Part shown: one piece after another, positions 23,963-39,100 of the stretch | How the letters are laid out: every line of letters begins with the position of its first letter | Numbering within the stretch: position 1 is the stretch's first letter | Origin: Nectonema munidae | Lineage: Eukaryota > Nematomorpha > Nectonematoida > Nectonematidae | DNA: 64,000 nt | Direction of reading: 5' to 3' | Assembly (NCBI GenBank): GCA_030549495.1 | Contig: JAUIRK010000794.1 | Location: forward strand, 20,180 to 84,179 | Made by a program: the position numbers and the translations under genes | Notes under the pieces: generated by a model | Database searches by the model: none | What the model saw: only the letters and a program-made list of their open reading frames with translations | What the model was told of the DNA's origin: nothing

Positions 23963-24162
23963 TTAGAGAAACTGTTCTATTTTAACGAATCTTCTAACAG
24001 CGTTTGTGCATCCATTTGAGTATACGTATACGATTCCTTTTGGGAATACATCACACAGCGGAAGAGACTTTTGACGAACATCTAAGTTAAAATGAAGGTT
24101 ATTTATTAATTCTGTAAATTCAATCATTTCCCTTGTTATTAATCTAAAAAGAGTTTCTTTGC
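23963..24162 (-). CDS. CHTF18: CHTF18 last exon with NAVRR tail
   Basis: The minus-strand frame reads [54 protein letters not shown] and VKIEQFL, then stop. The end matches the (V)WFRFNEGVSNAVRRxxxxxDLL terminus of Ctf18, and LITREMIE may correspond to the LIAREIE block. The acceptor at 24163-24164 is tentative and its phase does not fit the exon at 27472, so an exon may be missing. Confidence 0.75.
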
Positions 24163-27100
24163 CTTATTCAAAATTACTACACTCAAAAATAGTGATAAAT
24201 GTATACGCATTTCCCACCGACATAGATACACACATGTATAATAGAAAGACTTTGATCATCCAGAAATCACAATATCCAGATAAAATTCATTCAAAACAAA
24301 ATCGTTACCTTATAAATTAATATACACCCCAAAATTAAACAGCAGAAGATGTTAAAATTAGAAGATTCAAATTTTACAGAAAATATTTCTAATTTAAAAA
24401 TAGTTTCTATTTTAAACAAAAAAGAATAAATTAGAAGCTATAGAAGGAACAGAATCAATTTAAAGGAAAAAAATAGAAGATATAATCAGTGGTCTCACAA
24501 TACCACCATGGAGAAAATTTGACAAACTAGTGTATACGTAAAGGTGATTTTAGACGATGATTCATCAACTTAAAATTAACGCATTTGAATGAAATTTTAA
24601 TTACTGTAGTAAAAATAATTTTAAATTCACATAAAAAATTTCAAAATGTTTGGAAAAATATTTTACATAGGATAAAAGTTTTTAAAACAATTATTGTACT
24701 AGTATATATAGATGTGTAAGCTAACCACATTTAGTTCGGAAATGATATCTTTGTGAAAAATTTCTTTTTCAGAACATTATTATATCCCATTTTTAGTTCT
24801 ATTTTGTCTATTTGCATTTAGGTTATCTTCAACATTTTTTAATTTCAAGTTTAATGTTTTATAAATTTGGCATTTATAGCTAACAGGAAATACTCACCAA
24901 GTCTTCCTTTTTTTCGTCAGGAATGGAGGAGAAATGAGTATTGAATGAAAAGAATTGCAAAATAAATAAAAATCGTCTGATTGTAAAAATGAAATATTTT
25001 AATTAAAAGAAACTCTATTCTTTGTGTACATTGCAATAAGTGTGTACATAAAAAATGCTCGAACATTAAGAGCAGTTTGATAAATACAACAAATTTTAAG
25101 TGTAGCTGCTACTTAAGTTTCAACCTAAATACCGATGTAGTATTGGAAGAAAAAGTAGTAGTAGGCGGCGTAAAATTAGAAGAGGTTAAACAATTTTGTT
25201 ATTTATGTGAGGTTTTAGACAAAACAAGTAGTGTAAGTAACTCTGTGGAACATCGAATACAGCTAGTTTGGTAAAAATTTAAAGCGTTAAGTGGTATTTT
25301 ATGCAATAGTATCTTTTAGTTAAAATTATAGAGATGAATGAGGACGCAAAATAGTGAGAGATTAGTTTAATTTTGTCTAAAATGCCATAGTAGTAAAAAC
25401 CGGCTAAACCTCAGCGTGCTGGGAACATTAGAAGTAAAACTGATTATTTTTATATTATTATTAAAATATAAAATTAAATAATTAAAATTTTAAATATATC
25501 TATTTTATGATACAGATTATAGATTAATTTTATAATAGTATGAAAAAAGTAAAAACTCATAATTCTAATGAATAATATGAAATAAGGCTTGTTAGCAGAA
25601 TAATCAAATGTTTGAATGTTTTAGTTTGTAATATCAAAAAAAAAACAAAAATCTAATCATAAAAATGGTCAAAATATCAAAACTAAATGCCAAATTTAAA
25701 AAACAATAAACTTAAGATTTAAAAATATTGAAGATAAGATAAATTCAAAAAGACAAAATAGAACTAAAAATGGTATATATAGTTTTGAAAAGTTCTATTT
25801 TTTTGTGAATCAGACAGTTTTTAATATAATTTTTGCTGCAAATCTTATTAAAAGTCTAAAGATTGTAACTAGTTTGGACATTTTACAAAAATTCAATAGA
25901 TTTTTTTTATTTAATCAAGGAGGGAAATTTTTTTTGATAGTAATCTGACTTTTATTTTTTCAACATGGAAGACGAAAACATTGAAGATGCTTAAATACTT
26001 ATACCTTTGTTTCTAAAAAACGAGGTCAATGTTCCAAAAATCTAGAAAAGATATCCTTAAAACTTCAAGTAGAATAGTTTTTCAGAAAATTCTTTACTTT
26101 CATAACAACAACTTGGTATAATCATTATAAATAAATATATATTGTATTGGTAGAAAATTGAATTTTATTATTACTATCTAAAATCTTAAACAAGAGGTTA
26201 TATCAAAATTTTATGTTGAGTAGGATGCATATATTTTTCAGGCGAGAAATTCAAAGCACACATTTTCGAAAAATATAAAAAATTTTATTAATTATGTATT
26301 ATATAAAATAATTTTAGTTGTTACTTTTGAAACAAGAGATTTGAAAACCGAAAAATGGAGCAAAAAATATTATCAATAAAATAACAAATCAAGGTTCTTT
26401 TATATTAAAATATAACACTAAGTATGATGGTAATATTTTCAAGACGAAATGAGGTAAATCTGAGGTCATTGAACAAAAAAATTGAATTTTCTTTCATAAA
26501 ATACTATATTTTTTAATGAAAACTGCAGTAAATACTCGTGTTTAATCCTCTAACGTGGATAATGCGCATCCCAATTATAAGCTATTATTTCAGTAATATA
26601 TTGAGAATGTGTGGATAATCCTTACCGTAACTTTAGAAACATTAAGGTTCAAAAATTAACTAAGAATGAAGATATAGTTTTCATGGGATTAATGTATATG
26701 CTGGTGGTATATTATATGCGTTTTGTCTTCACCCTTTTCTATTTAAACTTTTTTTGGGTTAAATTCTGTTTTTTGTAGATAATCTACGGTCCGTTTACTA
26801 GTCAATTAATTGTGGTAAAAAAGTATGGATTAAACGCGAGTGTTTACAGTAATAATGCATTTTATATTGCTTATAAATCGTGCTACACATATATTTTTTG
26901 TAAATTAGGTCATAAAAACTCAATATTTAGAAAAAAGTCGAACTTAAAATGAAAAAGGACGAACTTAAAGTGAAAATGCTATATGTTTTTTCTCAGCTTT
27001 TTTTATATGCGAACGCAAAAAGTCAGCACAAACAGAGCGGATTATCCTAGGTTTCGTAATAAGTTAGTTCGTAGTAAAGAGCTTAAATACGTAGTTTACG

Positions 27101-30100
27101 TTAGAGGAATTGAGATCGAAGAATCTAGTTTGCAGTTTTAAGCGGTTTTACACTAACGCGATTCCACAGTATACAAGTTTTCTACAAAATTAACAAATAT
27201 AGACGAAAAATCCCACATTCGCTTTCTATTATATCATTTATACGTAATAAAACAAAAGCAAGAACAGCAAGGTTGTCGCCGACTTTCGATTTTTTTTGTA
27301 TAATATATATATAAACAATTATAAATATTTTTAACAGTTAAAATAAATAGTTTACCAGTTGTTTGATCATCTTTATTTGTTTCCCTTTTGATGCGTTTAA
27401 AGTTTTTGAAAGCCTAAAGTTAGGATAAGCGTAACTACAAATTTAGACACTTTTTATTAAAATGAAATTACGATTGGAGTGAAGCTACAAGAAGGCTTGC
27501 GTTTGTTCAAATTACTCTCTGGCGTTTTTGCTGTAGTAGGAGAAGGAAAGGAAACCGCATTACTGAGTGGAGATTGATTTTTTTTAACAAATGGCTCCCT
27601 TGTAAAAGAGAAGTTAATAATTTTATAAAAAAAGTATGCTTAGCAAAAAGGTATTTTACTTTAAAAAAAATCAAAAATAATATGAGAAGCTTTTGATTCT
27701 TTTTTAACTATAAACTTTAGTCATTTATTGTTAAATGAGGAAAGAACTAGTACTCGAATCCATTAAAAATAAGAAAATTAATAACAAATTTAAAAATTAA
27801 GAAACATTAGACCAGGGGTTCTCGAAAAATTTTACACTAAGCCATTTTTGTTGAACTTTGGAAATTTGGCTGCACCTATATGACAAAATCTTATCAGAAA
27901 TTTTTTTAGTTTAAATACAAAATGTTATTATATTAAAATCTTTCCATTAATATAACTTAACAAAATAATTATAAAAAATCATTGCATACAAAATACATTG
28001 TATAGGCAAAACTAGATGATATGAAAATAAAACAAAAGAAAGTTGAAACATACACATCTTTAAGTTAAGATTTCAAAAAATACAATTATATTGGTACAGC
28101 TAAATGAATTTTAATTTTTTAGATTTTAGTTTTATTGCCAAATTTTGAGAAAATTAAAAACTATTTACACTTATTGAGATGGATCATTCGTAAAATTCGA
28201 AAAATAAAGAACTATGAGAAAATTTTCTTATTATAAGATATAATGATTGCTATAAGAAATAGTAAAAATGTATAAAAAAAAGATATCTAGAAAGTTTTTA
28301 AAGCAAAAAAAATTAATAAACCAATAAAGAGTAATACGCGTAAGAGTAAATATATTTGCGGCAATCTTCAGCCAATATTACGGCGCTGAAAAGTTCGGCG
28401 GCACAACGGTTGGGAATCAGTGGAATACACGAACGTATGCCTGTTTATTTAACGTACACGTGGTGGGTGATATTTATAAAAAAATTTATCTAATTGCTAG
28501 TTATATGTGTATTAATTAATGAAAAGAAAAACACGTTTTCCAGAAATAGTATGTTTCAATAGCTATTCTACATAAATAACAACTAAAAGTAAGTGCTTTC
28601 TAAAATTTAATAGGATTTTCTATAAATCTTGATAAATTCAAATTTCTTGGAAAGTGAGCATGTGTAATATGGGTTATCAACATAAACTCCCCTTCAGAAG
28701 ACTTTCATGGTAAAAAAACATTTTTGAAGCTAAAAATAGTTATTTTTACGTTTAAAAATAAATGCATCCTTACTCATTCACATCAAATTCGATAAGAAAA
28801 TATACAAAGAAATATAATTCTTAAATAACTAGCAAATTAATTAACAAATAAATTAACGGACTGACTAATTAACTAAAAGGGGGATATTTTTGAAAGGTTT
28901 CAGAGGTTATATAATTATAATATAAAAAAAATTATGAATTATAGCTATTTATTTATATAGTAAGGAAATGCGTTAGCCAGATAGCTAGATATTTAGTTAG
29001 CTGCATGCTTCATTTTTTATTTAGAATTTTATATTATGAAAAACAGAAGTCTACGCTCTCTTTTAACTAATAGGGACCGGATATCAAATGGACCCATGTT
29101 CCAAAAATGTAAATTTGTAGATTCTATCTGGCAATTAATTGATTTATATCTGAGAAAAGGGGTCTAGAAAAAAGGATTTGATTATTATGTTCAAAAACAT
29201 TGTGTGTTTAAGATGTTAAAAGTCTGACTGAAATATATTGACTCTTTATACTTAGAATGTTAAAGATCCTCTTTAAAGCCGTATAAAATATCTTTAATCA
29301 TCAATATTGGATATTCAGTGACTAAGATGTACTCCTTCTAAAGAATATACATTGGTTTACAAAAAAAAATTATGACATTGAAAAAGTATTCAATGTTTTG
29401 AGATGTTCACTAATGCAGATTTTACTGTATAGAGAATAAAAATAAATACAAACTTTAAATGTGACTTTAGAGGAGTTTGAACAGTTCTGGCATTTGTTTC
29501 TGAAGAGCAGTTTTTACGAATTTTGGTATTTTCAATCTAAAATTTTTGTTAAGATTAGAATCTAATATTTGTTTAAGGAGTCTTAACAAATAAAATAAAA
29601 TAAGGTAGTAACGTTTGCAAAATATTTATACGCTGATATTATAAAGAAGAAGGCTTTATCAATATTGTATATATAAAAAGACAAAACTAGGTCTTTTTGA
29701 TTTTAAAAAGTTTTATTTGAAAATCAAAAGGGGTAGAGTATATAAATTTAAAAATTATAATAAAAAGAAAATCTCATCTTTTCTGGAAATGATAATAGGT
29801 TATTAGTGAAACAATAAAATCTAATATGTAGCATTTTTTGCGCACCACCCTTTAGAATTTCAAACAGCAGTTATATTTTTACAAAGATGGTTTAAGTTTA
29901 TATGTTATTATTCATGCACAATTTATCGAAAATATAGATTAAAAGTATTTCTTAATAAAATGTCTCAATTTAATTAAAATAAAAGGAAAAATGAATAAAC
30001 TAGATCTGACGCTGAATAAATAAAAACAAGGCGAAAAATTTATCAACGATTAAGAATTTAAATGGCGCTCAGCCAAAACTATTTTATTTACGGGGCACAA

Positions 30101-33100
30101 AAAATAAGAAAAGGTTTAATTCAGGGGTTGGGCAATAATTTTGAGCTGAGGGTCGCATTGAACTCTATCTAAAGTTTAATGGGCTACAATAAATTCGCTT
30201 CTGAAAATTTTAAGAGCATAGTAGCAAATTACAGAAAAATATATATTTTTTTAATTATAGTAAAATTTCACAATTAATCCCAGAGCTTATTTGACCTTGA
30301 TTAACGGTTCACGTCTCCACAAAACAACTTTTGATGGTTCCTTTGAGTGGTTACAGGTTTGACTGTATCTGAAGTAATTTTGCAGGATTTTTAAAACTCC
30401 TTTTAAATTTAACTTCACAAAACTTTCGAGTTTGAGTTGAAGTTTTGAAAACTTTGCGAAAAATACTTTGAAATAATTTTAAGAGATAGACAGCTACATA
30501 AAAAGAGTTCATTGGCCAAATGTACCCCATGAAATGCAGGCTGCCAAGTCAAGTTTAATTGAACATCACTTCAAATAAAACTCTATTATAAATCATTTTT
30601 TGTTTAAAAATATAAATTATAAGCATCAATTTTTTTAAAGACAGAAATAAATAATTATAAATTGCAAAAGGGTGGAATGGAATTGTTATAGGGTAGGACG
30701 CAATTAAAAATCCAAATGTTATATGCGGCATAACATTAGTTGAAACATCTCAAAGAAAATAGTTTAAAATTAGCAAGAAAGTATTGATAAAAAAAATATT
30801 TAAGACAAACTAAAAATTGTTCAAATGTTGAAAAATTGTTTAGATGAAATAATCTTTACTATTTAGCTATTATAAAAATAAATATTTCAGATACAATAAA
30901 TAGATTCTACAACCTATAATTTTTAATTTTTTTATTATTCAACAAAATATGTTGAGTTAGTTAGTTACTTATTTAGTTATGCATCTCAAGTCAGTTCCCG
31001 GAGCTGAAAGATGGCTAAATAAATTCCAGGGGTCTATCTATCTGGTTGCCCTATCGATGGATCTTCTCGAAACAACAAAAAATAAGTAAATAAAAGAACT
31101 AACTTCTTGCGAAATAAGTAGTTTAGTGTTGTACAAAAAATCCTCCTTCTTTGAATCATCATCACTTATTCTTGAAATCACGTCTATCGCTCTAAAAGGA
31201 AACCAGAGTAAATATGTAAGAAAATACAATTTTTGTTAGCAATGAGCCCATCTACTTCTTTATAGAAAAATTTAACTTTCATTGCACAATTGTGAATGAA
31301 ATGTGCAAAGCATGAAATATGAAACAAATTAGAATGCACAATTTTCAATATTCGGCCAGCGGCTAAATTATATTTTGTAGCATCGGTTAAAAACAACAAA
31401 AAGTTCTTTTTTTAACGTTAAACTCCCTTAAAACATCATCAACAACACAAACAATTCTTTTCGAGTCAACATTCCTTTCAAATCGTATACACTTGACAAG
31501 CCATGTTTTTTCTGGAATATCTATTCAGCCAATCAGAACATTCACAAAACTCGCATCGCGAAGAGTGCTTTCATCGAGCATTAAAAAAACTTTTTTCTTT
31601 CAATTTATTTTTTATTTGATCAATCAAGTCAGCGGTAACATCTGAAACAAGATTTCTACTAGGGGAAATGGAGGGAATTAAGTATTCTAATTCTGAGAAA
31701 AATATTTTGATTGAAGGATGTGAAAGCTTATGTAAAGGGATGCTTGCTTCTAAAAAGCATCTTATCAAATTTCGAGAAAATTTCTTATCAGCTGGTTCTA
31801 AGTAGTTTTGAATTATACTTGTGCTAGATGAACTTGCTAAACCAAGCTGGTACTTTTTCGACTTTCTGTGGTTTTCAATAAAAACCTTTAAAACATTAAA
31901 AAACACAAAAAGAAAAATAATAATTAGGAAAGTTATTACTTCTTAAAAGATTTTTAGAATTTAGTAATAAAGTAATGTGAGTTTTTAGGATGAGCCTTCA
32001 TTAGAAAAACTCAAAATTGGAACAAGATTTTATTTATGTAAACAATAATTGAAAAATATAGATCAAAAGTGTTTACACTGCTTACTTAAATTTTGTGTCA
32101 TGGCCGTTATGCAAATTATGATTGAGATTTCCATAAAGGGAGGAAAAATATATTTTAAAATCGGTATTATTTTTATATAAAATATATTAAGAGTGGGATT
32201 AAAAAGATGGCGCCACCTGAATTACACCCAAAAAATTTCACCGAGAAAAAATTGTTGACAATTTGTTATTGATAGCATGTGTTCAAATTTTTTTACCTGT
32301 TAGATCAGAATTAATAACAATTGTAAAACGTCTTTTTATTTTATATTTATTATTTCTTATTACATCTTTCAAAAATAATAAATATAAGATTCATTTTAAT
32401 TATTTTATTTTACCTTTTCTATAACTTCCATCGGTGGGAATTTTCAATTACAAAATAAGGTATAAAAACTGTTCGAAAAAAAGTTACGGCATAAGATTGA
32501 AGACGTAATTTGAAGAGCCTATATCCTTTCTTTGAACATAACTTAACCCATGTTCCGACATTAGGTCAACGACTCGCAATAAGGCTTTCTTTTCAATAGA
32601 AGAACATAACTGAACACTCACCTAAATAAAAGTTATAATTCAAATTTTATAAATATAGCAAATTAAAATTTTTGTTAGTGATAAGCAACATTTAATGAAC
32701 GATAAATGGAAAGCAGAATGTAAAATTAAGTATAATATAAATATAAGTAAAGAGCAAAATAAAGTATTTGATTGAAAAATCATAGAAATTAACACAGTTA
32801 AATATTACATTGAATTTAATATTCAAAGAATGTAACGTACAATATTTATGCTATAAGATTAGAAATTGTGAGGAGGAAAATTCAACTAACTCAAGCACAC
32901 ATATAATAGGAATAATATTTTACATGATAAATTTTAAATGAATTAAAACTATTTTCGTATGAAATCAAATTAGAAGCCAAAAATAGATATTAGAACTCTC
33001 TTTCAGTAAAATATATTAAAATTATTTGTTTAAAAGGTAGAATAGAAAGAAGATTAACGATCAAAAATATTTTGAAAAAGAAGAATATATATAACCTACC

Positions 33101-36100
33101 TTTAAATTATACTTAGTAAATGATATATACGCTTATAAATATATTTAAAATTTTAAAAACATAACAATACTTGAAAGTAAAGAAAAAAATAAAATACTGG
33201 CTTTATCTTTGGCGTAAGAATGTCAAAGAAATAAGGAATTGTGTAAATTTGAAAAGAACTTTTGCACGCAATTTGAGACTTGACGCTGACATTGAGAACA
33301 TCGTAAAAATCTTCGAATATAATACCCAGTTTTTTAGACTTTTGTATTTGCTTAAAAAAGGACAAATAAAAATATATTTATATTTACAATTATATATAGC
33401 AGGGGCGACTCCTCATTGCAAGCAAATTTCTGTATAGTATGTGTGAGTAAGTATGACATATCATATTTTGTATGAAGAAAATGCGATGCAGGGTTGAATA
33501 TTGCTTTCATCTCTCAATGCAGACCTGTATACTATGTGTAAGCAGCATATTTTGTATGAAAATAATACGATGTAGGGCACGCAATTTAAATTTTGCATGT
33601 CCATTGTATAAAACCATGCATCGCTACTGATATACAGTCAAACTAGTATCCACCATAAATTGAGAAAATCAAAATCTATAAACCCATCGATTTATTTACT
33701 TTTCAACCAAATTTTCTATTCTTATTACTAATGTTTTGTAAATACCGTAATTCGTACATTCTGAAAACTGGGTGATAGCACAGATCACACTATACTTTTA
33801 TCATTAAAGATATGTATACAGCTAAAGTATTTTATTTAATACATAAACAATTGTGATATTTTTATGAACAGTTACACCCAACTTGCTCACTTTTAAAAAA
33901 TTGATTTTTATATTTAACCGGTTAACGACCAGATTAACAGACAATATCTAATGTAAAGCAGAAGATTAATATTTTTGGTAAAGTAGACAATTTTCGACTC
34001 AGGTGGTTAACGGGTTAAGATAAATTTATCTCTATTTATTACAATCAATTATTATTTGAAATTATGAAATGAAATAAAATCCTTAAATACCTAACTAACT
34101 AAATGCCTCTATTTTTGAGGCAGGATTTTTTAACATGAACATCAATATATACAAGGGGAAATAATTTTTCTTATACTGATAAACATAGAAATGGTAATAA
34201 GGTAAGATTCGGCAATCCTACCATATAAGGCAAGCAATATGATGCGGATGTTTAGAATAATGTGCCAATATTGCAGCTATAAAGCAGTGTTAAAAAATAA
34301 AAATGGTCAAATTAATTGAGTTTTTCTAAATTGGTTAATCTGTCCACAATATCCAAATGGTTCTTTGTTTTGGTGAAAGACTGCCATGCAATACAAAAAA
34401 ATAAATAAAAAACAATATCAGTTTTTTGTAAAATATGTAAATGTTTTTTGACTATCGGGCTGTATCCAATACTTGGCTTTTAAATATTGCTATTATTCCA
34501 AAATAATTTTGCATTGAAGTCATATATACCTTGCAAAAATTTTCTATGTTTTCTTTATCTTGAAAAGGATTAATAATTCAGTTTTGTCGTTTAATGAAAA
34601 TATATCATCGACTTTTTTTATATCTTAAGCCAAAATAATCAAGTGATGAATGAAATTTGGAGAAAGCTTCTTTTAAATATCTGAAATTTAATGCCAAAAT
34701 TTAGAAATAAAATTTTTCTTTTTGACAGCCATCTTACTTCTGCGTACTTCCAGGGCGATGATGTGGGTTAAATGATGAGATTTTATTTTGTAGATAACAG
34801 AAATAACTTTATTTATAAAGAAATGCAAGCAACATGATGACTATATTTGAAAATTTTGGAGATAAAAAAAAGATGATAACCGTAATACTAATGAAATCTA
34901 AAAAATGTAGAATATTTAAAAGTATAAAATTGTATTTTCTATAAAAAAAATCATGAAAATAAAATTCTAAAATGTTATAAATTTGATGCAAAACAAAAAG
35001 ATTAAAACAAACATATTTTAAATTTTCTTACGTCATTCATTGTCGATGGATATTTGAATCTAACGTTTCTATTGCTAAGACTTGCGAAGTTTAGGTGGAA
35101 AAAAGAGGGCACGATATTTGTAAACTTTAGTAAGGAATAATTTTGCCTTTGACTAATTCTTTTGTTTAAAATATCGTAATAGCTCAACCAATCATATGCT
35201 TTGCTAGTCTTAAAATATTTAAAGCCAATGAATTCAAGAAAGAAAAATAAAATGATTAATTTTTTAAAAATATGAGGATAATGTAAGTCTTGTTTATATT
35301 AAATCCAAGTTAATGAAAGGCACAAGAGTACAGCAAACTTTATGAAACAAGTGATTTAATTTAAATATGAAAGCTAAAAAATGAGTAAACTATAAAAAAG
35401 GAAATATTATTTACATTATGTGTTAATTTTTTGTAAACAGAAAATGTAAGTTTAATCATGATTCAACTCGGTTTTAAATTCATCAATAAAAATGAACAAA
35501 TCGCTCTAAAGATAAAAATATAAAATTACCAAAGAAAACTGAGAACTATTTATTTTACAAGATAAAAAGTTTTCGTGTATTGCATTCACCACTTTATCAC
35601 AATCATCAAAATAAGCCAAATTTTCTGAATCTTTGGATGAACTGTGTAAAAAAAAGGAAGCATTAAAATTTCTCATCATTAACAACTGATATTTAAAAAG
35701 CTAATGGGTACAAAATTTTATCTTTAGACAGTCTAACAATCGAATATTGCAAATATAATTTGAACTAAAAGTCTTTTTAAAGATGCCGCTTCCCTGATAT
35801 AGTATCCTAGTTAGAACTTTCAAGTTTATGACAAATTCTAGATTTCAATCAAAGACTTTTACTTACATGTTATTGGCGCTTTTAATCGTAGTCAGCACCA
35901 CAATCAGAAAGGGCAATTTATTGAAAAAGTGAGAGCAAGGATATACTTGAACCAGTGTCTATATATATTATAGTTTAGAAAATGTCCTCGAGAACATTTG
36001 CCTAATTACTTTATAAATTGAGAAGTTATTTGGTGTGGGAAAATATGTAACATATGTGTAAGAGATGGAATGAGAATATAAGCATTTCTAAAATCGACTA

Positions 36101-39100
36101 TGCAATTTTAGTAGCGATTTAATGCTACATTATACAATGGATGATTTTAAAAATTTAGTAATGTAAATGTATTTTGATGTGTAAGTGTCGAACCAACCTT
36201 AATCACACACCGATTAAGATTAAAATAAATAAAGGTATACATTTTTAGTGAGTAAAACCAAAATTAAAAATTTGAAAACTTAGAACTTCGACAACCATTA
36301 ATAAAGCAACAAGGAGCGTTTTGTAACTGTGAAATTCAAAACATAATCTTTTGTTTACTAAAATTATGGCTAGTCCTCTATGAATCGCACAGAACGTGGG
36401 TTAAAAAATAAATCTACTGTATATAAATATAAAATAATAAAAGGATTGGTACTTTATTCTAAAAAAACAGAATTATTTGGTAATTTAGGATTTTCTAGAG
36501 TTGATCACAAGAAAATGATGTAAATAAAAAAGGGTATAAAAATGTTGAAAGAGACTTTGATTCTTCAGTTCTATAGCAATCAATTGAAGGAGATAATTCA
36601 AAAAATTGTCCTCTTTTAGTAAAAAGACATATTTATTAATGGAAATATACTTTTTTTATTCTTTAATCTCATATTTTTTCATTGGTTTTATATTGATATT
36701 TAGAAGTTTACGCACGTAGGTGTATTTTTCACTGAGAGTTCATATTCAACGTGAAATTTTTAATATAACAGTAAGACTAGTCGGTTATAGATTAATACTA
36801 TAGTACTATTATATACTATAGTATAATACTATACTATTATCTATAAATAATAGATTAATACGATAATTATCAGAAAGACAGTTTGCTATATTTTGCCAAA
36901 AAAATGTAAAATTATTTTTTAAAAACATAATATAAACTAAAAAAGTATTCTTATTTTAAAGTTAAATTTACTAACTAAATAATTAACCAACTAAGAATAT
37001 AGATAATTTTACTTGATAAATCTAGTAAAACTGTACTTTATTAGTAAACTAGTAAGCTAATTTCTAAAAACTAATATTTTTATCAAATAAAAGTTTTAAA
37101 TAGTTTAGTTACTTAATTTTAAAAGTAAAAAAATTAATAGACTTTTAACATTGATATAATTACTTTTTAAAATTTTATTATTGGTATGATTAAATTCTAC
37201 ATTTTTTTAAATGTAGGCGCTTACTGTTTCTTTTATTCAAAAATCTCAATATTTTATAATAAATATTTCTTTAATTTTACAATTTTTTGTTTTAAAATCA
37301 AATTTTTAAATTTTATCAGACCTAAATAAGCAATGTGTTTCATAATTTACAAATTTGTGCTTTTATCTTATTAAATAGTGTTTCCATAATCCAAGAGTTA
37401 ACTATTTATGCTTAGTTGTATATAATTTTTTTTGTTTGGTTTAAGTGTGAACATTGCTAATACACTTTACACTTTGATACAACACAATGATATATTTGAA
37501 TATGTAATAATTCCTAAGTTAAAATATAAACACAAGTGTTTTAGAGATTTGTAAAGAATACTCTGTTCAATTCAAATAAAAATACGCTAGAAATTTTATT
37601 GTATTACGATGACTTTACTTTAAATAATCCAATTAGTAAAAAATGTGACAATATGAAAATTTCAGCATTTTATTTAAAACATTCCAACATTACGTTTTAA
37701 GCTTTCTACAATTCGGCTCGTTTTACTCTTTGGATCAAAAATTTTAAAGCTACATAATATTGACGAAATACTCAAATCTTTGATATCATATTTAAAAATT
37801 CTCGAAACGAAAGGAATTAATATACGTAAGAATGGAGTCAATTATATTGTATACGGTACTCTGAAATTAATTGAATCTTATAATTCCAATAATTATTTTA
37901 CAATCGATTTTTTAAATAATAATCGTATAAAAAGTTTTAGTTTTGGTAAAGCTGATATCTCTAATAAACCTAGAGAAGTAAACGTTCTTTTCAAACGGCA
38001 TCACAACTGAAGTGTTTAGTTAGATTTTTTCCTTTGATAAATTGGCGATATAATTTCCAACAATCATACAGTTTGGTTTGTGTTTTTGCTTTTTTTGGAT
38101 ATAATTAACTATGTTACTGCACCAATTTAAATCAGGGACAGATTTTAATAATGGAAGATTTAATATCAGAATTTTCACAATTATATTTAAAAGTTTTCAA
38201 AGATTCTTATTTTACATCCAAGTTTCATTTTTAGGCTTCATTATCCTCAACAGACTAAAAATTTTGGTCCTTTGATAAACATGCAAGCCATACGATATAA
38301 AGCTAAACACAATTGGTTCAAAGAAGCCTACAACAGAAGCAAAAACAAGAAAAATGTTTCCCAATAACTTGCACAGAGACACCAGATTTATCAATGTTGT
38401 TTCTATAATCGAGAGATTTATTTACGCAAGAAAAACGAAATAAAAGAAACATCCGAAATACCTATCCTTAGTGTAGAATATAATAATAGATTGAATTATA
38501 GCAACATTCAGTTGGAAAATGTCATTTTTTAAAAATTTGCATCTGCTAATGGGGTTATTTATAGATGTGGAGAAGGTGTCGTATCTAGTGAAGATGATCA
38601 CGAAATGCCTATATTCAGTTTAATAGAATATTGTTTATTTCATGATCAGTCAATTTTTTTACTATGTCGCAAACTGAAAACTACATTGTTTAAGAGACAC
38701 TTCTATTGTTTTAGTGTTCAAAAGATTGAGGAATTTGAATTAATAGATGTTGAAAATCTTTTACCTCCTAATACATTTTCTCTATACAGTCTTTACAAAA
38801 AACAAAGTCAAAAAGTTATAGTTCCTAAAAACTTAATATGTTTTGATAGTTGAAAACATACTCTAATAAAGTTTTCCATTTTTTATATTTTAAAACAACG
38901 CCTTTTTCTAATTTTTAGAATTTATTAACTAAAATTTTTAATTGCTCTTAATGGATTGTGAAACACTACCATGTTTAATAATTCTATAAAAAAATGTTCG
39001 TATGGGCAAAACTCATTTTTGCTTCCCCCTGCAAAAACATTGTTTGGAAATGGGCAGAGCTCTCCACCTTAAACTTGCTATATATACATTTGCTTACTCA

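Noticed and set aside
36780-36860. Palindromic ATACTATAGTAT-type stretch
   Set aside because: Low-complexity A+T sequence; inverted repeats of this kind are expected at this composition.
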